A stretch of 14,865 nt of DNA from a bacterium (GTDB lineage: Bacteria; Arandabacterota; Arandabacteria; Arandabacterales; Arandabacteraceae): the NCBI GenBank assembly GCA_025774405.1, contig JALGWB010000040.1:1-14865 (forward strand). Direction: 5' to 3'. The first letter of the stretch is position 1; the number at the start of each line of letters is the position of its first letter. Shown here piece after piece: positions 1-7,812 of this stretch. A program made the translations under genes and the position numbers. The notes below the pieces were generated by a model. The model did no database searches. It saw only the letters and a list, made by a program, of their open reading frames with translations, and was not told the DNA's origin.

Positions 1-289
1 CAAGATCACGCTCAACTTTTGGCCTGATATGCTCATACATTGCCAGCGCTTCGACGGTCGTCTCCCATCTTATCCTGGCAAACGGATCGATGCCTCTCAG
101 GATGGGCTCGCTGGAGCGAATGGCCTTTGTCGCAAGCACAGCCGGTGGGAGATCGTGGTCAAGATCGGTCAAGGCAGCCATTGCCATCCGTGCAACCTCT
201 ATCTGCAGACTCTCATCAAGACCTGCAATTCTCGCTGTTCGTATCGCCTGCTTAACCGAGCAGGGAATGCACTCTGGTGAAGATCTCAA
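1..289 (-). CDS. DUF89 / ARMT1-like metal-dependent phosphatase, N-terminal part (runs off window)
   Basis: Only the first 96 codons are visible; the gene continues past base 1. The start is read as TTG at 289 because GAGGAG lies six bases before it and overlaps the stop codon of the preceding gene. The N-terminus has a Cys-x-x-Cys (E-C-I-P-C, Cys7 and Cys10), then a helical stretch (KQAIRTARIAGLDE), then a P-P-x-x-A-T-x-A-I-R segment and a D-P-F motif. This is the layout of the helical N-terminal domain of prokaryotic DUF89 proteins. Characterised DUF89 members are metal-dependent phosphatases acting on sugar phosphates or damaged phosphometabolites; the catalytic Asp/Asn residues lie in the C-terminal part, which is not visible, so activity cannot be judged. 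No signal peptide is seen, so it would be cytoplasmic, unlike the other products of this operon. It is the fifth operon gene, ten bases behind the fourth. Confidence 0.75.
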   Translation of the reverse strand, partial: MRSSPECIPCSVKQAIRTARIAGLDESLQIEVARMAMAALTDLDHDLPPAVLATKAIRSSEPILRGIDPFARIRWETTVEALAMYEHIRPKVERDL

Positions 290-295
290 GGTAGA

Positions 296-301
296 CTCCT
301 C
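296..301 (-). promoter_or_regulatory. Shine-Dalgarno site fixing the TTG start of the DUF89 gene
   Basis: GAGGAG on the minus strand lies six bases upstream of TTG at 287-289 and overlaps the TGA stop of the preceding gene (300-302). No ATG in this frame comes before the conserved CxxC, so this site decides the start. Confidence 0.65.
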
Positions 302-1586
302 AGGTTTTCTGCTCCTTTTTGCGAGCCGCCGGGAAAAGAATGTTATTGAGAATCAGTCTGTAGCCTGGTGAATTCTTATGAAGTGCAACATCTGTAGGCG
401 GATCCCCGACCATATGCTGATAATCCTCAGGATCATGCCCCGCATAGAAAGTAAATGTGCCACGCCCATATGCCCCGTGGACATACTTCACATCATCCTC
501 GCCTTCGGTTTCAGCGAGGATCGTTACCGTCTTCTTTATCAAACGTTTTTCGAATCCAGTCGTCTGCCCCATGAAACCCTGGATCACCGACACATGATTC
601 TGAGTCAACATCGTTGGAATCGGATCGTGCTTGGCAGAGAATTCAAATAGGGTAAAATAGTCATTGGTCCTGCCACGTCGGGCAGCCCGCGGACTCGTAT
701 CGATATCAGAATACTCATACACCAGTGGATTGGGTATCACCTTAAAGCCAGTAAAGCACAGGGTTTTCGAGTAGTCAAGTTTCGCCTGATAGTCTGGATC
801 CGGTGGATCGCCGTCAAATACCGTATCAACAATATCGACATCCTCAGCAGCCAGGGCGATATCGTAAGAATCGGTCGCTGAGCACATTGCAAACAGAAAG
901 CCTCCTCGGGCAACATAGTCCTTTATCTTCCTTGCAACAGCCTTCTTGAGTTCCGAGACCTTGGCAAAACCCAGCTTGTGGGCTAATGTTTCAGACGTTG
1001 CCACACGTTGCTTGTACCAGTCTGCGTTGTGATAGCTCGCATAGAACTTACCGTACTGGCCCGTGAAGTCCTCATGATGAAGATGGAGCCAATCGTATTC
1101 ATCGAGTTTGCCTGCGAGCACCTCCTCATCATAGACAACGTCGTAGGGCACCTCTGCATAATCGAGGGCAAGTCTAACGGCATCGTCCCATGGTTCCCGA
1201 TCGGGGGGTACATAGACAGCTATCGCTGGTGCCTTCTCAAGAAGCACAACCTCCATGTTCTCATCCTCGATTGCCCGATAGATCTTCGCCGCCTCCCCTT
1301 CGGAAATCGCACTGAAACTGACGCCCATGATGGTCGCTTTCCTGGCAACCAGATCCCTTGCCTCCACCATGAATGAGCCACCACGATAGTTCAGTAACCA
1401 TTCAACATTGAATCCCTGCTCCAGACACCAATAGGCGAGCCCGTAGGCTTTAAGATGATCCGTCTGATTCAGATCCATATAGATGAGAATGCGGTCAGCG
1501 GAGGCAGCCCCAACCAGGACAAGCGCGATCAACCCAGTCAGTATTGTCCTAAGAACCGCTTGATTGACGTGACCTGAAGAGATCAA
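300..1586 (-). CDS. Secreted ThuA/GATase1-like protein (database name often 'asparagine synthetase B')
   Basis: 428 residues from a TTG start at 1586 that follows AGGAGG; the longer in-frame reading to 1694 would lie wholly inside the TPR gene and hide the signal peptide. Residues 1-30 are a signal peptide (hydrophobic TILTGLIALVLV, cleavage near GAASA|D), so the product is exported. The mature N-terminus (RILIYMDLNQTDHLKAYG) is typical of a family that I recall being auto-annotated as asparagine synthetase B, yet no N-terminal Cys nucleophile or ATP-pyrophosphatase loop is present. The fold looks like class I glutamine amidotransferase/ThuA: a strand plus elbow GGFLFAMC with Cys235, and a C-terminal YGRGTFTFYAGHDPED with His384 followed by a ThuA-like LILNNILFPAA helix. 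Whether Cys235 and His384 are catalytic is inference. It is the fourth operon gene and overlaps the TPR gene by 38 bases, suggesting coupled translation. Function unknown. Confidence 0.75.
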   Translation of the reverse strand: MISSGHVNQAVLRTILTGLIALVLVGAASADRILIYMDLNQTDHLKAYGLAYWCLEQGFNVEWLLNYRGGSFMVEARDLVARKATIMGVSFSAISEGEAAKIYRAIEDENMEVVLLEKAPAIAVYVPPDREPWDDAVRLALDYAEVPYDVVYDEEVLAGKLDEYDWLHLHHEDFTGQYGKFYASYHNADWYKQRVATSETLAHKLGFAKVSELKKAVARKIKDYVARGGFLFAMCSATDSYDIALAAEDVDIVDTVFDGDPPDPDYQAKLDYSKTLCFTGFKVIPNPLVYEYSDIDTSPRAARRGRTNDYFTLFEFSAKHDPIPTMLTQNHVSVIQGFMGQTTGFEKRLIKKTVTILAETEGEDDVKYVHGAYGRGTFTFYAGHDPEDYQHMVGDPPTDVALHKNSPGYRLILNNILFPAARKKEQKT

Positions 1587-3345
1587 TCTTCCTCCTTGCC
1601 TCACCAGCAGCAACGCTTTCAGGAAAACGCAAGATGAGATTCTCATAAACACCTCTGGCCTTCTCAATCTCACCAAGCTCAACGTATATGTCACCTATTG
1701 CTTCAAGGGCAGCGGGTGCAACATAGGTCTCGAGGCTGTCGCCAATGAACCTGTAGGTCTCAATCGCCAACTCGGGGTGCCCCGTCTTGCGATGGATCTC
1801 AGCGACCCTCCTCAGGCTTTCCACCTTTATCGGCATTATCACTGTGTTGCTCAGACTCATGTAGACTTGCATCGCCTCATCGAGCTTGCCCTGGCGCTCA
1901 AGCAGAAGAGCTCTTGCAAGTCGCTTAAGTTCAGGTGGATAGCTTTCCCCGGCTTTGGAGGTCTTGAGTAACATAAGTCGCTCGATACAATCATTGGCCA
2001 AGTTCTCCTGAGGATACTCCCTCAAAGCCACGTTGTAGTAAGAACCGGCTTCTTCAAACTCACCTTGATAGAGCCTAATCTCACCAAGATTGAAGAAGGC
2101 TTCCTGAGCTGTCGCACCTTCCCATTCGAGCTCGACCAGATCATAGGTTTCAAAAGCCTCTTCGAGGTCACCTAAGTGTATAAGGCAGTCACCCTTAATG
2201 GCAATTGCTCTCTCGAAAGCTCGACCGGAGCGCGCGTTTTCGATGATCTTACTTGCTTCAGCTATCGCTTCCTCATACCGACCTGCCTGCTGGTAAATCC
2301 TTGCTCGAGCGCCAACAGCGTTCCAACCCCACTGTGTCCCTTCGAACCGTTCAGCGATATTCGCGTAGGTTTCAAGAGCCGCGCCAAGATCGTGAGCCAT
2401 ATACTCACAGCGGGCCTTCTCGAGAAGTATCTCTGGAGCATTGAGCCCCAGCTGCTTAAGATTTGCAATGAGCCCATAGGCCTTAGCGCATACCCTATAG
2501 CAATGCTTCTCAGTTGCGGATCTGGCAAACAAAGGCAATTGGCGTGCAAGCTCAGGAAAGCGACTGACTCCCGAATCAAGCTCAGCCCATGCCTGCTCAC
2601 AGTCACCATTCGAAAGATATAACTGCCAGAGCACCTGATAAGCTATCTTCGCAAAATCATGGCGTTGCTTTGCACGAATGAGCTCTTCCACAATCTGATC
2701 TTCCCCCTCGGCATCTCTTGAAAGATCAAGAATCCGATTGGCAACTCTTTCGGCTGCTCGCTTTTCATAAGCAAATTGAAGCAAGTACTCATGTACTGCC
2801 TCCCTGAAACGGTCACTATCTACGTAGAGGCGAACCGCTTCATCAGTGAACAGTGTTGAATCTGCGACCGCACGGCGAGCTCTACCGATGACCTCAAGGA
2901 TACCATCATGGTCATCGACTTCTGAAAGTACGTTCATGACCAGGCTGTATGGCCACTCCTCCTTTGGAGCCGCTGCGATTATCTCGTCGAGAATCCTCGC
3001 GGCCTGCTTTGAGTCATCCTGAAGGAGGTTGACAAGGGCTAGATTTGCCTTCAAGCGGAATTCCTGTGGGTGTCTCCTGAGATAGGAGGTAAGTATTTCC
3101 TCAGCCTTGTCGTATTTCTCCACCTTGATAAGCACGTCGGCATACACCTTGACAATCACTGCATCATCAGGAGACTTTTCATAGATGGCCTCAAGCCTCG
3201 CCAGGGCCTCTGCCTGCTTGCCCTCAGAAAGAAGCCTTCTTGCAATGGCAAGTGCTTGGTCCCTGTCCCGTGATGTCGCCCCGGCACCGACACTTGTTAC
3301 AACAAGTGCCAATGCAAGGCCTATGGCACAGATGCCTCTGATCAT
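1549..3345 (-). CDS. Secreted tetratricopeptide-repeat (TPR) protein
   Basis: 598 residues. The ATG at 3345 shares ATGA with the stop of the DUF4175 gene, and AGAGGG lies six bases upstream. Residues 1-23 form a signal peptide (MIRGICAIGLALALVVTSVG, cleavage near GAGA). No lipobox Cys follows, so the product is probably a soluble periplasmic protein. Helical repeats fill the rest. Clear TPR units lie near residues 27-110 (for example GKQAEALARLEAIYEKSPDD and EKYDKAEEILTSYLRRHP) and again from about 310 to 590 (QQAGRYEEAIAEA, GDLEEAFETYDLV, GEFEEAGSYYNVALREYP, GEIEKARGVYENLILRFP). The middle part is more degenerate but still helical, so repeat number is uncertain. TPR arrays bind proteins. Its position directly after DUF4175, with overlap, suggests it scaffolds the DUF4175 complex in the periplasm; this is inference. 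Confidence 0.85.
   Translation of the reverse strand: MIRGICAIGLALALVVTSVGAGATSRDRDQALAIARRLLSEGKQAEALARLEAIYEKSPDDAVIVKVYADVLIKVEKYDKAEEILTSYLRRHPQEFRLKANLALVNLLQDDSKQAARILDEIIAAAPKEEWPYSLVMNVLSEVDDHDGILEVIGRARRAVADSTLFTDEAVRLYVDSDRFREAVHEYLLQFAYEKRAAERVANRILDLSRDAEGEDQIVEELIRAKQRHDFAKIAYQVLWQLYLSNGDCEQAWAELDSGVSRFPELARQLPLFARSATEKHCYRVCAKAYGLIANLKQLGLNAPEILLEKARCEYMAHDLGAALETYANIAERFEGTQWGWNAVGARARIYQQAGRYEEAIAEASKIIENARSGRAFERAIAIKGDCLIHLGDLEEAFETYDLVELEWEGATAQEAFFNLGEIRLYQGEFEEAGSYYNVALREYPQENLANDCIERLMLLKTSKAGESYPPELKRLARALLLERQGKLDEAMQVYMSLSNTVIMPIKVESLRRVAEIHRKTGHPELAIETYRFIGDSLETYVAPAALEAIGDIYVELGEIEKARGVYENLILRFPESVAAGEARRKIDLFRSRQSSGS
1591..1596 (-). promoter_or_regulatory. Shine-Dalgarno site fixing the TTG start of the ThuA-like gene
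   Basis: AGGAGG (AAGGAGG with one more base) on the minus strand lies four bases before TTG at 1584-1586, inside the 3' end of the TPR gene. It chooses a start that leaves a complete signal peptide. Confidence 0.65.
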
Positions 3346-6300
3346 CTTCGGCCCTCTGGCGATGCTATCGCCTCAAGATATGCTCTTATCAAGTCCTCAT
3401 ATTCAGGTGGGTAATATCCACGCTTGCGGTATATGAGGTCCTGGAGTTGTCTCTGTTGCTCCTCGAGAGAAAGCTCAGGCGGGGGGACCACCTCGTATTC
3501 TCCGCCCGGTCTGGATTTCCGCCGTCTCGAATAATCCCTTCTTCGCAAAGATTTCTGGGCGTTGAGCAATCTGGTAAGAATCCGCTCCTGGCGCCGAATG
3601 GTCTCTTCACTTACATGCTGCTGCTTAAGGTCGTCAACCACCTTGCGAGCCTCTTCAGCAAGATCATCCAGTCTTCCCAGTATCTCGCTTCGACCACGTG
3701 TTTCCCTTGCAAGATCCTCAATACCCTTCCTGACAGCTTCCTGTTCAGCAGCAAGCCGTGCCATCTGGGCTCGCATCTCCATGGATAAGCCTTCCTGCCC
3801 CATATCCTGTAGCTGGCGGGTGCCCGCATTTATGCCCATTTGCATGGCACACATGTTCTCAAGATTCTTGAATACCTCACACAGGCCACTCGGTGAATTA
3901 CAGCTTCCAGCCTGATCCATCGCATCCATCAGAGCAGTCACAAGCTGATTCATCATTCCAAGCGCCGCTCTTCCTTGCCGTTTTGCAAGGGAAGGCCTGT
4001 GCTGAGAAAGCGTCTGCGAAGCAACCTCAAGTTGCTTTGAGATCTGTAAAACTGCCCCACCAAGCCGAGGCCCAATGAAGAGGCTCTTGCGCGCAACCTT
4101 GAAAATATGGTCAGCCACCTTATCGAGCGCTTCCTTGTAAACCATCTCACGCCGTGCTAAATCAACCAGTGATGTATCACTCACCACATCAATCTCCCCC
4201 AGCACCTCCTCGTGCCGCTCTGATACGTCCCTCAGAACATTTATGGCGACCTTAAGGGCTTCCATAAGGGCCCGCTTATCCTCTCCCATAAGGCTGGCAC
4301 GAGCTGATTCTAGCATCATTGAGAGTTTCGCCATATTGCTTTCGGCCTGCTTGCCTTGCTCAGAAGCCTCACTTTGCTCTCCTGCCTGCATTGCTGCCAT
4401 AGCCATCGACATCGAGCCCTTGATATCCTGTGATCTCAAGAAGTCACCCGCCTTGCGAACCTCCGCCTCAAGCGGATTGCCCTGTTGCTTGAGAAGATCA
4501 GCCAGCTGGTCCATCATCTGCTCAAGGGCCTCGGTCTTGTCCACAAGTCCCTGCTCCTCAAGCGCCGTCTCCTTGAGATCTGCACCTTCCTGCAGCTTTT
4601 GATTGATTTCACTCTGCCCCTGAGTAATCTGCTTGGCAAGGTTCGCTACCGCTTCCATCCTCTGCTGGAGCTTCATCTTCTTAAGTAATTCGATTGTTCT
4701 GTCGAGACGCTGCAGTAGCTCCTCCTGACTTATATTGAAGTTTTCCATAGCCCGCCTTATCTCTTCAGGTGAAAGCTGCTCGAGCGCCTGCTGCATCTGC
4801 TCAATGGCCTTGAGGAGCTCCTCCGTTGCAACCTCATTGATGAGTTGCCTTATCTCTTCAATTTTCTCGATTATCTCGAAAGTGATAAGTTCATTCTGGC
4901 TCATCCGGTTCAATGTTTCGTCAAGTGAGCTGGAGATGTTCTCGAGGCGATCGAGAAGCTCCTGGTGCTTCATGAGGTTCTGCTTGATAGCCTGCTCTTC
5001 CTCCCACCCGACATCAGATTTGCGCTTCATATCATCAATCAGCTTGTCGATCTCATCCTTGAGTTGTGTGGCTTCATCCGCCACCTCTTCCAGCGCCCCG
5101 ATATCCTCTTCCTGCTCACTTTCAATGGACGCATAGATTTCGTGGATAGCAGGGACCCTTAGGGTCTGAACATGACTCCTGGCATATTTTGGGCCCCTAA
5201 GGGCATCATTATCAGCCACGATAAGCCAGTAGGCCACGACATCACCCGGGAACAGATTAAGATCGCTTACATCCCAATCCATATCAGCTCTTGCCTGAGT
5301 TGTACCCCGGTATTCCAAAGCGATAGATGAGGTTCCAGCAGGAGCTGCATAATAGAGCCGCATCGACGAGATTCCGTAGTCATCGACAGCGACTGCGGAA
5401 AGTGGAACTATCATGTCAGCCTCCAGCATCATCTCATCCTGAGGGCTCTCGATTCGAACATACGGCGGATCGTCTGGTACGACGCTTATCGAATGAGGGC
5501 CGTGCGGTTCCGCTTCGAAAGCACTCACTGCAAGTTCAACTGTGTACGATAGGTTTTCAAATAACCTGATAGCGGCAGTTAGCGAATCATTGTCTTCAGC
5601 GAGCATCACTCGCCTTGTCGTGTCTGCCCCGTCGCTCAAGATCAACCAGGCGCTGTCAGGCTTGCAGCTTGGCTTGAGCGTGAACTCGGCAGATGTGCCA
5701 TAGGGGGCAGTGATGTCCCAGATTCCCTCAGGAAGCAACTGTTCGCCACGACCTGTATAAGTGGGATAGATAAGTCTGATCACTCCTCCAACGATCTTGG
5801 GCTTTTCATAAACCGAAATCCTGTAGATTGGGCTTCGCTTATCTCCAAATGTAACGAAGTAATCCATATCTCTATCAATCCTGGTCAAGGTGCTTTCAAA
5901 GATGAGCTTCCCCTTTGTTGCACTATCGGTCTGGTCCATATGGAAAGCCGTTTCTGATCGGTCAGCAAGAATGTGGAGCTCTGCTTGCCCCGGGCTATAT
6001 CCTTCCACCTCTGCCAGGATTGATACATCCCCGCCCGCAAGCATCGAGTAGTTGCCAGGTTCAACGCACAGTTTCATTCCATCGGAATTTGCAAGACCGA
6101 GGAAATAACCGTATCTCGTCATTGAATATGAAAAGCTGTCATTGTCGAGGCTCATCCAAAGCAGTCCGACTATAAGGATGCTGACTGTCGGAATCGCGCA
6201 GATCACAAGCTTTCTCTGCCTTGCAATGAGGCCCACGTGGGCACGCTCGATCCTCCGGTTTATGTCATCAATAACTCGCTTGATAAGAATTGGGGAGTAA

Positions 6301-6659
6301 CCGAGCCGATCAATGTCCACCTCAGCAAGATCGAGAGCGGTAAGAAAATCGTGTCCGATCTCCTCCAGAGCGGCTATTCGGGCGGCATAGGCTCTCAGCG
6401 AGTGGGAAATTGAAAATACACGTATCAACCCGTAGCCCAGAGCTGCTATTGAGGCAATCATAAGAGTAATCGATATGGCTTTCAGATAAATCGCTCTGAG
6501 CCCCAGGCCCAAGTCCAGAAGACTTGTAAGGATCCAACCCACCCCGAGAATCAAGGCCACAACCACAAAAGTACTTGCGACTGCAATAGCAACACTCTTC
6601 AACCTTATCTTTCCGAGTCGCAGGATGACTTTGTCGATTTGTTCGTATCTGACAGCCAT
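3342..6659 (-). CDS. DUF4175-family membrane protein with long coiled-coil domain
   Basis: 1105 residues from ATG at 6659, ten bases after the DUF4159 stop. Three membrane helices lie near residues 22-47, 55-81 and 150-170, with a helical cytoplasmic segment (about 82-149) between the second and third. A beta-rich, presumably periplasmic part follows (about 175-505; segments such as VRLIYPTYTGRGE and SISVVPDDPPYVRIESP resemble Ig-like repeats). From about 505 to 1050 the chain is almost wholly charged, Gln- and Met-rich coiled coil, with a short Cys cluster (AGSCNSPSGLCEV and ENMC). The tail has the family signature: YSRRRKSRPGG, PPP, then YYPPEYEDLIRAYLEAI. DUF4175 proteins have no proven function. 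They occur near MoxR/DUF58/DUF4159 envelope clusters in many Gram-negative phyla. This layout suggests a large periplasmic structural or tethering protein anchored in the inner membrane. I am confident of the family, not of the role. Confidence 0.85.
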   Translation of the reverse strand: MAVRYEQIDKVILRLGKIRLKSVAIAVASTFVVVALILGVGWILTSLLDLGLGLRAIYLKAISITLMIASIAALGYGLIRVFSISHSLRAYAARIAALEEIGHDFLTALDLAEVDIDRLGYSPILIKRVIDDINRRIERAHVGLIARQRKLVICAIPTVSILIVGLLWMSLDNDSFSYSMTRYGYFLGLANSDGMKLCVEPGNYSMLAGGDVSILAEVEGYSPGQAELHILADRSETAFHMDQTDSATKGKLIFESTLTRIDRDMDYFVTFGDKRSPIYRISVYEKPKIVGGVIRLIYPTYTGRGEQLLPEGIWDITAPYGTSAEFTLKPSCKPDSAWLILSDGADTTRRVMLAEDNDSLTAAIRLFENLSYTVELAVSAFEAEPHGPHSISVVPDDPPYVRIESPQDEMMLEADMIVPLSAVAVDDYGISSMRLYYAAPAGTSSIALEYRGTTQARADMDWDVSDLNLFPGDVVAYWLIVADNDALRGPKYARSHVQTLRVPAIHEIYASIESEQEEDIGALEEVADEATQLKDEIDKLIDDMKRKSDVGWEEEQAIKQNLMKHQELLDRLENISSSLDETLNRMSQNELITFEIIEKIEEIRQLINEVATEELLKAIEQMQQALEQLSPEEIRRAMENFNISQEELLQRLDRTIELLKKMKLQQRMEAVANLAKQITQGQSEINQKLQEGADLKETALEEQGLVDKTEALEQMMDQLADLLKQQGNPLEAEVRKAGDFLRSQDIKGSMSMAMAAMQAGEQSEASEQGKQAESNMAKLSMMLESARASLMGEDKRALMEALKVAINVLRDVSERHEEVLGEIDVVSDTSLVDLARREMVYKEALDKVADHIFKVARKSLFIGPRLGGAVLQISKQLEVASQTLSQHRPSLAKRQGRAALGMMNQLVTALMDAMDQAGSCNSPSGLCEVFKNLENMCAMQMGINAGTRQLQDMGQEGLSMEMRAQMARLAAEQEAVRKGIEDLARETRGRSEILGRLDDLAEEARKVVDDLKQQHVSEETIRRQERILTRLLNAQKSLRRRDYSRRRKSRPGGEYEVVPPPELSLEEQQRQLQDLIYRKRGYYPPEYEDLIRAYLEAIASPEGRR

Positions 6660-6669
6660 CTGTCCTACC

Positions 6670-7347
6670 CTAATGAGTAAGTGCGTAAGCGACTATGTTG
6701 ATTGCCATCCTCATCGCCGCCTCGCGCTTCTCGGGTGGGTCGTGGTGAACCTCAGCGTCCTCTAGCCCACAACCTATATCAGTATTGTAGGAGTAGAAGA
6801 CCACAAGCCTCCCATTATGGACTATGCCATAGCCGTGTGGAGGACCACCGTGATGTTCATGAATTTTGGGAAGCCCTGAATCGAAATCATAGACCATGTG
6901 GTATATCTCATGATCAAAGGGAAGCTCAACCAGCTCATCGTCAGGGAAGACCTTGCGAATCTCCCGTCGGAAGTATTCGTCCATCCCATAGCAGTCGTCT
7001 GCCCATAGAAACCCACCGGATTCCAGATAGAGACGCAATCTTCCTGCTTCCTCATTTGAGAATTTCACCTTGCCGTGACCAGTGATGTAAACGAAAGGAT
7101 ACGTAAAGAGGTGGTCATCAAGTGGGCTCACACGGACTTCCTCGCCCGTCTGCACTCCAAGCACCTGCTCCACTTGCTCAAGCAGATTAGGCAGTGATGT
7201 CGGGTCGGTATACCAATCGCCACCACCCCTGTACTTCAGGCGTGCAATAGTGAATTCCCCTGGACCGGGGTCACCAAAGGTAACTGCCGAAAAACTCAGA
7301 AGCAACAGCAAAATGGCAGGTAAAATCAGTTTCCTCATCGTTAGCAA
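6670..7347 (-). CDS. Secreted DUF4159 protein
   Basis: 225 residues. Start taken as TTG at 7347 because AGGAG lies eight bases upstream; the next ATG, at 7338, would be 17 bases from that site and would still keep the signal peptide. Residues 1-25 form a signal peptide (RKLILPAILLLLLSFSAVTFG). The mature chain has the DUF4159 landmarks: ARLKYRGGGDWYTDP (35-49), VYITGHG (86-92), LRLYLESGGFLWADDCYG (104-121, with Asp117, Asp118 and Cys119), and VVFYSYNTDIGCGLED (182-197). The pattern of strand, GHG, then a helix leading to GGFL and acidic residues resembles flavodoxin-like class I glutamine amidotransferase relatives. Many His and Asp residues (HEIYH, HEHHGG, VHHDPP) could bind metal. DUF4159 domains are common in MoxR/Bat-type clusters, but no biochemical activity is established. 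It is the first gene of the operon, directly behind the promoter at 7377-7405. Confidence 0.88.
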   Translation of the reverse strand: MLTMRKLILPAILLLLLSFSAVTFGDPGPGEFTIARLKYRGGGDWYTDPTSLPNLLEQVEQVLGVQTGEEVRVSPLDDHLFTYPFVYITGHGKVKFSNEEAGRLRLYLESGGFLWADDCYGMDEYFRREIRKVFPDDELVELPFDHEIYHMVYDFDSGLPKIHEHHGGPPHGYGIVHNGRLVVFYSYNTDIGCGLEDAEVHHDPPEKREAAMRMAINIVAYALTH

Positions 7348-7355
7348 GCGTCGTG

Positions 7356-7360
7356 CTCCT
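7356..7360 (-). promoter_or_regulatory. Shine-Dalgarno site favouring the TTG start of the DUF4159 gene
   Basis: AGGAG on the minus strand lies eight bases from TTG (7345-7347) but 17 from the alternative ATG (7336-7338), so the TTG start fits better. Confidence 0.55.
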
Positions 7361-7376
7361 TAGGCAGTCTATCTCA

Positions 7377-7405
7377 ATATAAGTTGAAGTTCGGAACTAA
7401 GTCAA
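7377..7405 (-). promoter_or_regulatory. Sigma70-type promoter for the DUF4159-DUF4175-TPR operon
   Basis: On the minus strand, TTGACT (7400-7405) is followed after exactly 17 bases by TTATAT (7377-7382; TATATT one base on also fits). Transcription would begin near 7370, giving a leader of about 20 bases that includes the AGGAG site. It is the strongest promoter match I found and sits at the head of the five-gene operon. The rest of the 218-base gap (7348-7565) holds no gene I can support. Confidence 0.7.
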
Positions 7406-7565
7406 CCTGGCTCGTGGATTCGCCAGCAGGGGTTGAAACACCAAGCGCCAGAAACAAGTTCCCTGACATGCATGCTACTGAAGATAATGTTCGAACCTGT
7501 GATTGGAGGGTATTCTGAGTTTGCTGCTGGTCGGGTGAACCCTGAAGACCAAGCCTTAGGATCGC

Positions 7566-7793
7566 CTAAAAGAGCCCAGGGTCATCTTCGGTGTCCAACA
7601 GATCCATCAGTTCCATATCTATGTAGTCTTCGGATTCCAAGTCATTACGCCTTTCCTCAAGCTGCTGCTGCTCAGCGTAGCAGTCCTCACAGTAAATCTC
7701 ACCATCCTCGATCTGACAGACCTTGCAGAGTGGCACACCGCAGACAGAGCAGATGGCGTCTGCATCAGCTTTGGGATGAAAGTGACACTTCAC
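7566..7793 (-). CDS. Small B-box-type zinc-finger protein
   Basis: 75 residues from GTG at 7793, chosen because AGGGGG (7802-7807) sits eight bases upstream. The longer reading from GTG at 7820 has no ribosome site and would start inside a hairpin. Residues 3-38 carry Cys3, His6, Cys15, Cys18, Cys23, Cys26, Cys35 and Cys38 in the order C-x2-H, C-x2-C, C-x2-C, C-x2-C. This is the bacterial B-box-like pattern (CHFHPKADADAICSVCG, then LCKVC and YCEDC) and should bind two zinc ions. After residue 40 comes a Gln/Glu-rich helix and a strongly acidic tail (DYIDMELMDLLDTEDDPG). Unlike many bacterial B-box proteins it has no following membrane helix, so it is probably a soluble adaptor that binds other proteins. 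It lies 218 bases upstream of the DUF4159 operon but with that operon's own promoter in between. Partner unknown. Confidence 0.8.
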   Translation of the reverse strand: MKCHFHPKADADAICSVCGVPLCKVCQIEDGEIYCEDCYAEQQQLEERRNDLESEDYIDMELMDLLDTEDDPGLF

Positions 7794-7812
7794 GTTGCCC
7801 ACCCCCTCGGAC

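Noticed and set aside
300..1694. Longer 464-residue reading of the ThuA-like gene from 1694
   Set aside because: The extra 36 residues lie inside the TPR gene, have no ribosome site, and bury the signal peptide; the TTG at 1586 behind AGGAGG fits better.
4735..5136. Plus-strand open frame of 133 codons
   Set aside because: Antisense shadow of the DUF4175 coiled coil; Ser-rich low-complexity product with no ribosome site or family resemblance.
7489..7496. GTTCGAAC resembling a tRNA T-loop
   Set aside because: The flanking bases do not pair as a T-stem, and no anticodon or acceptor stem can be built on either strand.
7527..7552. Imperfect hairpin downstream of the B-box gene as a terminator
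   Set aside because: Five or six outer pairs with a four-base bulge, only three inner pairs, and no U-run on the minus strand.
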